DNA of 5,418 nucleotides from Actinomycetota bacterium. Its GTDB lineage: Bacteria > Actinomycetota > Geothermincolia > Fen-727 > JAQURN01. The position numbers and the translations under genes are program-made. Below, in pieces: positions 1 through 4,064 of this stretch (positions are counted from its first letter, which is position 1; every line of letters starts with the position of its first letter). The stretch covers positions 1 to 5,418 of the forward strand of contig JAQURN010000093.1 of assembly GCA_028715585.1 (NCBI GenBank), given 5' to 3'. Below the pieces are notes generated by a model, which was given only the letters and a program-made list of their open reading frames with translations, was not told the origin of the DNA and ran no database searches.

Positions 1-53
1 CGCTCTCCTCCTCACCACAGCCCGCAAAGAGAACAAAGGGAGAGGACAGAAGC

Positions 54-155
54 ATGAGCGATAGCAATACTACAAGCGCGGCTCGCCCTAACCTCTCTGC
101 CCCAGACAACCTTTTGCCCCCCGTCATTGGGCGCCCCCTGACTCTTTTACCATAG
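54..155 (+). CDS. possible small ORF (33 aa), doubtful
   Basis: An ATG at 54 opens a 33-codon frame ending in TAG at 153-155. A purine-rich Shine-Dalgarno-like run (GGGAGAGG) lies about 8 bases upstream. The ATG overlaps the TGA of another plus-strand frame that is open from the window edge (1-57), giving an ATGA junction like those in translationally coupled genes. Against it, the last 30 bases are antisense to the acetyltransferase gene, the peptide begins MSDSNTTSAA and has no recognisable domain, and its composition (Ser, Pro, Leu) is what chance could give. The window edge prevents judging the upstream frame. I see no other feature in bases 1-123. Confidence 0.15.
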   Translation: MSDSNTTSAARPNLSAPDNLLPPVIGRPLTLLP

Positions 156-747
156 CCCAGATGTGTATATCGAAGTTGGGGACGACGTCTTGAGCGGCTA
201 CTCGGAAACCCAGGCTCTCGTAGAAGCTAACATTCTCTTCTTTCTCCGTCTCCAGGTAACACGCCGCGCATTGGCTGCTTGCCTTCTCGAGCATGGCGCG
301 CACCAATTCCCTGCCTATGCCTCTGCCTTGTGAGTCCGGTGAGACTCCAAGAACCCATAGATACGAGTGCAACTTTGGGGCGTTCTCCACCCGAAGCTTG
401 TTGGCTATGGTTGCTTCGGAGAGAAGGCGGCGGCAAGTTTCCCACTCTACGTGGAGGGGCATGGTGTAAAATCCCGAGCGAATTATCCGCCACGGCGTAA
501 GATTGGTATTTCCAGGAGGCAGCCAGCATGCCACTCCCTTTAGCGAGCGGTCTGTTATGACTTCTCCATATAAGGCACAGTACTCCACCATCTTTTTGTG
601 GAGCCATAAAAGCAGTGCGCGGCGCTTCTCCTCTTTTGGAATGAATGCGGTGTAAGGAGGGGATTGCAGGAACGCCTCCGTCAAGACATTTACTGCCTTT
701 TCTCTTTGAGCGGCTTTGAGTTCCACTATCTCGGGGGGTTCGCTCAA
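124..747 (-). CDS. GNAT-family N-acetyltransferase
   Basis: A GNAT-fold enzyme, expected to transfer an acetyl group from acetyl-CoA to an amine; the substrate is unknown. Numbered from an upstream GTG (795), residues 147-161 form the acetyl-CoA strand and loop: VLGVSPDSQGRGIG, with the Q-x-x-G-x-G pyrophosphate-binding motif at 156-161. Residues 178-197 (CYLETEKEENVSFYESLGF) match the conserved C-terminal part of GNATs resembling puromycin N-acetyltransferase. The GTG at 795 has no Shine-Dalgarno sequence. A TTG at 745-747 (residue 17 of the longer frame) has AGGAG 8 bases upstream, and the domain starts just after it at EIVELKAAQREKAV, so I prefer the TTG; this gives 207 aa. The gene follows the membrane-protein gene on the same strand (83 bp gap) and could be co-transcribed with it. 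The family is certain; resistance, metabolite or protein acetylation are all open. Confidence 0.88.
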   Translation of the reverse strand: MSEPPEIVELKAAQREKAVNVLTEAFLQSPPYTAFIPKEEKRRALLLWLHKKMVEYCALYGEVITDRSLKGVACWLPPGNTNLTPWRIIRSGFYTMPLHVEWETCRRLLSEATIANKLRVENAPKLHSYLWVLGVSPDSQGRGIGRELVRAMLEKASSQCAACYLETEKEENVSFYESLGFRVAAQDVVPNFDIHIWAMVKESGGAQ

Positions 748-830
748 CTTGTTTGCTCCTGGGAACCGAGTGATTGCTATTTCATATGTTAGCACCGACG
801 CTGGAGTTCTGACAGGGCTTTGGCACCTAG

Positions 831-1997
831 TCAGATTTTTCCAGTCCCAAGAGCCAAGTTCTCGTTTTTCTTCCCCACCAGGAACTTGTTTATCTCATAC
901 ATCACCACCGCGATGAGATAAAGAGGGATGCCGAAAGGATACTGCACATAGTCCAGCGGTCTGCCCACAGCAAGGACCAAGAGAGGTGCAATCCATGGCA
1001 GGAATTTGAACACAACGGGAAAGGCGAACCCTCCCACGGCGTAAATCATCAATGCCAGCCCGATGAGGTCAGTGACCAGCAAGACGTTTAAGTTCCCGGT
1101 TTGTACCCCTACTCCCAAGAAGTCAAAAATGGTGAATGCCATGAGCCGGATGTAGAACTTAGATATTCCAGCGAAGTTCAAAGGGAAGTAAGTCGGGTGG
1201 GCTTCCCACTCCTGCCTGTGTCTTTTTGCCCTGACGAGGTGGAATATTCCCCAGAGCACCAGGATTAGGTTCATCCCACAGAAGATTACCTGCCGGTTAA
1301 GCGAGGTGGGGTAATTGGTCCGAAGGAGGTTTGCCGTTCCCAAGCCATCTTGGTAGAAACGGGCGTTCAGCAAGACTCCACTGGTGGAGTCGTTCACGAT
1401 TGTGCCTACGTTTTTGCCCATTTCATCGTAGAGATTGAGTTCCCATGAATACTGGGGCCCGTAGCTGCGGTCCTCGCTGCGGTGATACCACAATACCATG
1501 TTGTCTGAGTTCTTCTGCTTCACATGCGCTTGCAGCACAGAGTCCAATCCGGTGAACTCGCTGGAGAAGTACGGCTTCTTGTCGTTGCCGAACGTAGCGG
1601 AGGTGTACCAGGGTTCCATGTGGAGGTCGTAATAGTAGATGAGCGGGGCGTTTATTTGGGTGTCCTCGAGCACCTTAGCGGTGTCGCGATTGACCACAAG
1701 CTTATTTGTCTTGCCTCCCACCTTGACATTTAAGGTAGCGGTCTCGTCATCCGCCGCAACTGTTTCTATCTCGAGCAGAGAACCGCCCAGCTTGCGGGCG
1801 ATGGTTCCCTCCAGTTGATAGGTTGCGTAGAAGCCCTTTGAGTAAAAGGACCCTGCGACGAAGATGTTCGACCCTTTGGTGATTCCATACCATCCTGCTA
1901 AAAACACCGCTATGGCGATAGCCAGGATGAGAAAATCATAGAAAGCGAAATCCCTCCTGCGGGAGGCTTGATTGGACTTTTTAGCCTTCTCACTCAA
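831..1997 (-). CDS. polytopic membrane protein of unknown function
   Basis: I do not recognise this 388-residue protein. A basic N-terminus (to about residue 15) precedes a first membrane segment at about 18-40. A hydrophilic region at about 41-235 follows, rich in Tyr, Trp and alternating beta-type residues, probably a folded domain outside the membrane. Four to five more hydrophobic segments come at about 236-256, 282-297, 303-322, 324-345 and 353-372, then a short charged tail. No catalytic motif, transporter signature or cysteine cluster stands out. The start is a TTG at 1995-1997, chosen because GAGGGGG lies 6 bases upstream and the one nearby upstream ATG is out of frame. GC is typical of the housekeeping genes here (about 57-62% in the stretches I counted). 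It precedes the acetyltransferase on the same strand. Topology with one large loop after the first segment suggests a sensor, assembly factor or scaffold, but this is a guess. Confidence 0.8.
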   Translation of the reverse strand: MSEKAKKSNQASRRRDFAFYDFLILAIAIAVFLAGWYGITKGSNIFVAGSFYSKGFYATYQLEGTIARKLGGSLLEIETVAADDETATLNVKVGGKTNKLVVNRDTAKVLEDTQINAPLIYYYDLHMEPWYTSATFGNDKKPYFSSEFTGLDSVLQAHVKQKNSDNMVLWYHRSEDRSYGPQYSWELNLYDEMGKNVGTIVNDSTSGVLLNARFYQDGLGTANLLRTNYPTSLNRQVIFCGMNLILVLWGIFHLVRAKRHRQEWEAHPTYFPLNFAGISKFYIRLMAFTIFDFLGVGVQTGNLNVLLVTDLIGLALMIYAVGGFAFPVVFKFLPWIAPLLVLAVGRPLDYVQYPFGIPLYLIAVVMYEINKFLVGKKNENLALGTGKI

Positions 1998-2050
1998 CGT
2001 GTACCCCCTCTTTCTGCATGATTTACGGTGGCTTTTATTGGTTTCGCCTC

Positions 2051-2081
2051 ATTTTATCCCATGCATGGAAGTCCACGTGAA
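2051..2081 (-). promoter_or_regulatory. candidate promoter of the polytopic membrane protein gene
   Basis: Read on the minus strand, TTCACG (2076-2081, 4 of 6 matches to the -35 box) and TAAAAT (2051-2056, 5 of 6 matches to the -10 box) are separated by 19 bp, slightly long for sigma-A. The -10 box lies about 53 bp upstream of the TTG start at 1997. A perfect 10-bp palindrome CCATGCATGG (2059-2068) sits in the spacer, where a repressor could bind. Found by eye only. Confidence 0.3.
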
Positions 2082-2130
2082 GAAACAGCTCGAATGCCGC
2101 AAGACGGATCAAATGGCTTGCTGGCGGAGC

Positions 2131-2240
2131 CGACTGTCCGCAATTACGCAAATTGGACACGATAATTATTCAAGGTGGACACCGAAACATACAGTGGATT
2201 GTGGACTCAACCCGGGAGAGCAGAGGCTACTGTCCGGCAA
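2131..2240. repeat. cluster of TGTCC / GGACA motifs
   Basis: Five copies of a TGTCC-type pentamer lie within about 105 bp: TGTCC at 2135-2139 and 2231-2235, and the inverted form at 2154-2160 (TGGACAC), 2176-2182 (TGGACAC) and 2202-2206 (TGGAC). The two TGGACAC copies are 22 bp apart, about two helical turns. The first TGTCC and first GGACA form an imperfect 25-bp inverted repeat (2135-2159). This could be a multi-site operator or the decayed end of an insertion sequence with repeated transposase sites, as in IS21-like elements. No transposase fragment is visible nearby. Confidence 0.35.
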
Positions 2241-2257
2241 GCTCGTGATTTTTACAG

Positions 2258-2929
2258 TTAAGGAATGAATTGCTCTGCTAGTATGGTGATGCGCCCGTCG
2301 GTAGCTTGAATGTGAAAAGGGGCTGAAGTGGACAGCCAGGGATACAAAGCGAAAAGTTGTTTGAGCTCCTTATAGCTAATAATTCTCCCTTCGGTGGAGG
2401 AGCCATCAAGTCGAGTTGTCGTGGTGATCAGAGCGTCCTTCGCAATTTCAAATGTTCTAATTTTAGGATTCTGGTTTCGGACATACCAATCATTGGGTAC
2501 ATAGTAACTAGGATCAGCATCAGGAGGACATTTCCCGTCTTCTATCATGGCTTTTATCGCTTCATCTCCAAAAAATAATTGGACATAATCAATATCTAAA
2601 TATCTTTTTCCATCCTTTTCGTAAACAGCTTTAATATAACCTACTGCCTTCTCGATTTCACCCGGTTTATTTATTGGTTCTTCCCCGCCCGCTGGTGCTT
2701 CTTGTTGTGCTTGCAGTTGTGCTATTTGATTTTGTAATTTACGAATCTTCTCTTGCAATTTTTTGTTTTCTTTTTGCGCTTGCTGATTTTGTGCTCGCAA
2801 ACCTTTGCTATAAGATCTTTGCCATAGATAAACTCCACCTCCTGCAACCAAAGCAGTAAGCAAAATTATCAAGAGAATTAAAAGAAAGTTACGCTTTACT
2901 GGTTGTGTTATTGGTTGTTCCTCATCCAT
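2258..2929 (-). CDS. membrane-anchored coiled-coil protein, unknown C-terminal domain
   Basis: A 223-residue protein of no family I can name. Residues 1-13 are polar. Residues 14-37 form one membrane anchor (LLILLIILLTALVAGGGVYL). Residues 42-78 are a Gln/Lys-rich coiled coil with heptad-like KKLQEKIRKLQNQIAQLQ, followed by a Gly/Pro linker (79-91). The C-terminal domain (92-223) contains GKRYLDIDYVQLFFGDEA, a VPNDWYVRNQNPKIRTF segment and a final ILAEQFIP strand, and probably lies outside the membrane. The arrangement suits an envelope protein that oligomerises through the coil. A hand count gives about 37% GC over 2521-2880, against about 57-62% in stretches of the adjacent membrane-protein gene, which suggests recent acquisition. 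No Shine-Dalgarno sequence precedes the ATG at 2927-2929, though a short ORF with a good one ends 17 bp upstream. It is divergent from mop. Confidence 0.82.
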   Translation of the reverse strand: MDEEQPITQPVKRNFLLILLIILLTALVAGGGVYLWQRSYSKGLRAQNQQAQKENKKLQEKIRKLQNQIAQLQAQQEAPAGGEEPINKPGEIEKAVGYIKAVYEKDGKRYLDIDYVQLFFGDEAIKAMIEDGKCPPDADPSYYVPNDWYVRNQNPKIRTFEIAKDALITTTTRLDGSSTEGRIISYKELKQLFALYPWLSTSAPFHIQATDGRITILAEQFIP

Positions 2930-2946
2930 AACTTTTTAGTTCTAGG

Positions 2947-3009
2947 TTAGTTTTTTCTCGACTTTGATTGTACCGCAGCCCGTTCCCTGGATACAACTTT
3001 GTGGCTCAT
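2947..3009 (-). CDS. possible 20-aa leader ORF
   Basis: An ATG at 3007-3009 (minus strand) follows GGGAGG by four bases and opens a 20-codon, very basic peptide beginning MSHKVVSRERAAVQ. It stops 17 bp before the coiled-coil protein gene, which itself lacks a ribosome-binding site, so translational coupling is conceivable. The same frame is open back to about 3168, so the piece could also be the end of a longer decayed gene. The candidate promoter at 2967-2996 lies inside this ORF, so the two readings compete. No homologue is recognised. Confidence 0.2.
   Translation of the reverse strand: MSHKVVSRERAAVQSKSRKN
2967..2996 (-). promoter_or_regulatory. candidate promoter of the coiled-coil protein gene
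   Basis: On the minus strand, TTGTAT (2991-2996, 3 of 6 to the -35 consensus) and TACAAT (2967-2972, 5 of 6 to the -10 consensus) are 18 bp apart. The -10 box is about 38 bp upstream of the ATG at 2929. Spacing is good and the -35 box is weak. Confidence 0.4.
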
Positions 3010-3156
3010 GTTGCCTCCCTGACTCCGTAGTACTCCTTGCGTTCCCCTAGTGGGCTCCCCTACCCATTCTTCTTGATCAACTACTGCTCGTTGTAAAGCT
3101 CCACGAACTCGGTGACACGTTGGCCTCAAGCTCAGAGACACATGTGCCACTCTCGC

Positions 3157-3183
3157 GTTCAGATGCACTACGCCCGCTTGCTC
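3157..3183 (+). repeat. repeat A, copy 1
   Basis: 27-bp sequence with core TGCACTACGCCCGCT, matching copy 2 (3818-3844) at 25 of 27 positions. The minus-strand reading contains GAGCAAGCGGGCG, similar to the D-arm and anticodon-stem start of the tRNA-Thr gene (GAGCAGCGC), so it may be a remnant of a duplicated tRNA gene. It lies just upstream of the mop promoter. Confidence 0.75.
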
Positions 3184-3205
3184 CTTTGAAGGGATAGTCG
3201 TTAAG

Positions 3206-3235
3206 TGGAATTACCAGGGCGTGCGGTCTTATAAT
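3206..3235 (+). promoter_or_regulatory. candidate promoter of mop
   Basis: A perfect -10 box TATAAT lies at 3230-3235, about 40 bp before the mop start codon. The best -35 at 18 bp spacing is TGGAAT (3206-3211), only 3 of 6 to consensus, and no extended -10 TG is present. The perfect -10 and its place directly upstream of the only plus-strand gene make it likely. I see no recognisable molybdate-repressor operator. Confidence 0.5.
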
Positions 3236-3275
3236 AGAAGTCCGCGAAGCTTTATCGAAAAGGGAGGCGAGCAAC

Positions 3276-3485
3276 GTGGAACTCAGCGCAAGAAACGTTC
3301 TCAAGGGGAAAGTCACAAAGGTCAACCATGGGGTGGTCAACTCCGAGATAACCCTGGAGGTCGCCAACGGAGTAGAAGTCGTTGCTGTTATCACCAAGGC
3401 TTCAGCAGAGAAACTTGGCCTCGTCGAAGGCAAGGATGCTTATGCGGTCATAAAGGCTACTAGCGTGATGGTGGCTGTCGACTAA
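3276..3485 (+). CDS. mop: molbindin, TOBE-domain molybdate/tungstate-binding protein
   Basis: A 69-residue single-domain TOBE protein, the normal length of a molbindin. Such proteins assemble into hexamers that bind molybdate or tungstate oxyanions at subunit interfaces in the cytoplasm and act as a buffer or store. The sequence follows the family closely: SARNVLKGKVTKVNHGVVNSEI at the N-terminus, the central VEVVAVITKASAEKLGL, and the terminal YAVIKATSVMVAVD with the conserved K-A-S/T-S-V-M motif. The GTG start at 3276-3278 is preceded by AAGGGAGG about 8 bases upstream, and a perfect TATAAT lies further up. It stands alone: no modABC, modE or molybdopterin genes are in the window. It faces the tRNA-Thr gene across a 482-bp repeat-rich gap. 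A sequestration role is inferred from the family only. Confidence 0.93.
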   Translation: MELSARNVLKGKVTKVNHGVVNSEITLEVANGVEVVAVITKASAEKLGLVEGKDAYAVIKATSVMVAVD

Positions 3486-3526
3486 TCGGGTTTTTCATTA
3501 AGACATCCAGCATTCTTCAGAGCTCT

Positions 3527-3543
3527 GGGGGGATACTCCCCCC
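3527..3543 (+). terminator. G6/C6 hairpin downstream of mop, weak terminator candidate
   Basis: Six G (3527-3532), a five-base loop and six C (3538-3543) form a very stable short hairpin 41 bp after the mop stop. No T-run follows, so it is not a standard intrinsic terminator. It could still protect a 3' end or pause RNA polymerase. The C6 arm belongs to repeat B, but the G6 arm has no equivalent in copy 2. Confidence 0.3.
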
Positions 3544-3563
3544 GCAAGGAAGATAAGCCCCCT
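3533..3563 (+). repeat. repeat B, copy 1
   Basis: 31 bp with core CGCAAGGAAGATAAG flanked by C-tracts (C6 before, C5 after). It matches copy 2 (3896-3927) except for one substitution near the left end and one extra C. An identical 20-base core with both C-tracts is far beyond chance within a window this size. Confidence 0.85.
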
Positions 3564-3564
3564 C

Positions 3565-3727
3565 GTGCGCCGTCCCATGGGTAGGCTTGTGCACCGAGAG
3601 TGTCATTCTGCGCCGCACCAGCAAGGCTCGCGACCGAAGGTGTACTGGATGTACTCCGAGGGAGTACAACGAAGCTGGGGTGGATGCAGGGGCGCTCGAA
3701 TGCCAGGATATCTATGGGACGGCGCAC
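3565..3727 (+). repeat. 163-bp segment bounded by 14-bp inverted repeats (MITE-like or structured RNA)
   Basis: GTGCGCCGTCCCAT at 3565-3578 is the exact reverse complement of 3714-3727. As plus-strand RNA the stem could extend inward to about 19 pairs using two G-U pairs (3579-3583 with 3709-3713). Inside is a perfect 8-bp hairpin with a 3-base loop (3650-3668, TGTACTCC/GGAGTACA). The segment lies exactly between repeats B and C in copy 1. In copy 2, B and C are adjacent (only GG between them), so copy 2 looks like an empty site. No target-site duplication is clear and there is no coding capacity. It could be a non-autonomous mobile element or a transcribed structured RNA. Confidence 0.6.
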
Positions 3728-3730
3728 CAA

Positions 3731-3741
3731 GTTCGATTCCC
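3731..3741 (+). repeat. repeat C, copy 1 (inverted tRNA T-arm sequence)
   Basis: GTTCGATTCCC on the plus strand is a T-arm sequence in the opposite orientation to the tRNA-Thr gene. Its first ten bases are the reverse complement of GGAATCGAAC in the decayed tRNA copy just to the right, giving an inverted repeat. Copy 2 is at 3928-3940. Confidence 0.6.
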
Positions 3742-3764
3742 TCAGAGGGTTAAAACGTTTATGT

Positions 3765-3848
3765 TGGAGCCGACGGAGGAATCGAACCGTCGCTCGCGGG
3801 GAAGAATAAACACTTGAGTTCAGGTGCACTACGCCCGCTCGCTCTTCC
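3765..3848 (-). pseudogene. decayed tRNA-Thr copy (3' end duplicated)
   Basis: On the minus strand, 3765-3788 repeats the 3' end of the tRNA-Thr gene: T-loop TTCGATTC, the 3' acceptor strand CGTCGGC, U73 and the encoded CCA, with a single base deleted in the T-stem. Farther 5', at 3836-3848, GGAAGAGCGAGCG matches the D-loop and D-arm stretch GGAAGAGCAGCG of the real gene with one insertion. Between them are about 47 bases with no anticodon arm, against 22 in the real gene, and no matching 5' acceptor strand, so it cannot fold as a tRNA. Only the 24-base 3' match is strong; the D-arm match could be chance. Alternatively, the 3' match alone is an attachment-site scar from an integrative element. 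Confidence 0.5.
3818..3844 (+). repeat. repeat A, copy 2
   Basis: 27 bp, 25 of 27 identical to copy 1 at 3157-3183. It overlaps the D-arm-like part of the decayed tRNA copy on the minus strand. Distance to the following repeat B is about 50 bp here, against about 350 bp in copy 1, where mop lies between them. Confidence 0.75.
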
Positions 3849-3875
3849 AGGAGGAACTCGCGTCCCCCCTAGGAC

Positions 3876-3891
3876 GGTCGCTTACGCGACC
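3876..3891. other. 6-bp perfect hairpin
   Basis: GGTCGC and GCGACC flank a four-base TTAC loop, a stable short stem between repeat A and repeat B of the second unit. No T-run follows on either strand. The first unit has no equivalent at this place. Confidence 0.4.
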
Positions 3892-3895
3892 TCGA

Positions 3896-3927
3896 ATGCT
3901 CCCCCCGCAAGGAAGATAAGCCCCCCT
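3896..3927 (+). repeat. repeat B, copy 2
   Basis: 32 bp matching copy 1 at 3533-3563 with one substitution and one extra C. It carries C6 tracts at 3901-3906 and 3921-3926, and a further C6 lies upstream at 3864-3869. The minus strand therefore has three G6 runs within about 63 bases. Confidence 0.85.
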
Positions 3928-3940
3928 GGGTTCGATTCCC
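3928..3940 (+). repeat. repeat C, copy 2 (inverted T-arm, pairs with the tRNA-Thr T-arm)
   Basis: GGGTTCGATTCCC at 3928-3940 is the exact reverse complement of 3980-3992, the T-arm region of the tRNA-Thr gene: a 13-bp perfect inverted repeat with 39 bases between. In a minus-strand precursor the sequence after the tRNA CCA would be complementary to the tRNA's own T-arm. Confidence 0.7.
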
Positions 3941-3967
3941 GCAAAGAAGTGGGGAAAAAGGAAATAA

Positions 3968-4043
3968 TGGAGCCGACGGAGGGAATCGAACCCCCAACCT
4001 GCGCATTACAAGTGCGCTGCTCTTCCGATTGAGCTACGTCGGC
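3968..4043 (-). tRNA. tRNA-Thr (anticodon UGU)
   Basis: 76 bases including an encoded CCA (3968-3970). The acceptor stem is GCCGACG/CGTCGGC (7 of 7), with U73 as discriminator. The D-stem is GCTC/GAGC with GG in its loop. The anticodon stem is GCGCA/TGCGC with loop CTTGTAA, giving anticodon UGU (complement at 4008-4010) that reads ACA and other ACN threonine codons. The T-stem GGGGG/CCCTC closes the loop TTCGATT. The 5' end is only 21 bp after the sigH stop with no obvious promoter between, so read-through from sigH with RNase P processing is likely. The 3' end is duplicated about 200 bp away. Confidence 0.97.
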
Positions 4044-4064
4044 TTCGAGGGTAGGAATCCCAGG

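Larger units (their letters stand above)
2930..3229. other. intergenic stretch between divergent genes
   Basis: About 300 bp with no convincing gene. It contains the candidate promoter and short leader ORF for the leftward gene, and repeat A copy 1 at 3157-3183. A minus-strand frame runs from a GTG at 3168 to 2947 (73 codons, including EEWVGEPTRGTQGVLRSQGG) but resembles nothing I can name. The rest (about 3020-3150) shows no clear structure by eye and is not AT-rich like the neighbouring gene. Confidence 0.5.
3486..3967. other. repeat-rich intergenic region between convergent mop and tRNA-Thr
   Basis: 482 bp without a credible gene. In order it holds a G6/C6 hairpin (3527-3543), repeat B copy 1, a 163-bp inverted-repeat-bounded segment, repeat C copy 1, a decayed tRNA-Thr copy, repeat A copy 2, a 6-bp hairpin (3876-3891), repeat B copy 2 and repeat C copy 2. 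Frames of up to 115 codons exist on both strands, but they run through these repeats and encode nothing recognisable. There is no classical hairpin plus T-run terminator for either convergent transcript. A T-rich stretch directly follows the tRNA CCA on the minus strand (plus-strand GGGGAAAAAGGAAATAA, 3951-3967). Confidence 0.7.

Noticed and set aside
2947..3168. Remnant of a group II intron reverse transcriptase (VVSRE string in the 73-codon frame)
   Set aside because: A five-residue similarity is not evidence; no RT motifs or intron domain structure can be seen.
3000..3230. Molybdenum-cofactor riboswitch upstream of mop
   Set aside because: The stretch lies mostly upstream of the mop -10 box, so it would not be in the mop transcript, and I cannot match it to the known consensus structure.
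3077..3433. 118-codon minus-strand open frame antisense to mop
   Set aside because: It is antisense to the clearly real molbindin gene; the Ser/Thr-rich translation is a typical antisense shadow.
3482..3829. 115-codon minus-strand open frame between mop and the tRNA
   Set aside because: It runs through repeats B and C, the inverted-repeat segment and the duplicated tRNA end. Its product is low-complexity Arg/Ser/Pro with no domain, so it is a chance frame.
3533..3927. Repeats B as a CRISPR array
   Set aside because: Only two copies, 330 bp apart, with unrelated intervening sequence and no cas genes.
3928..3960. A plus-strand tRNA gene ending near the T-arm-like sequence at 3928-3940
   Set aside because: No acceptor stem, anticodon arm or D-arm can be built upstream or downstream of it on the plus strand.
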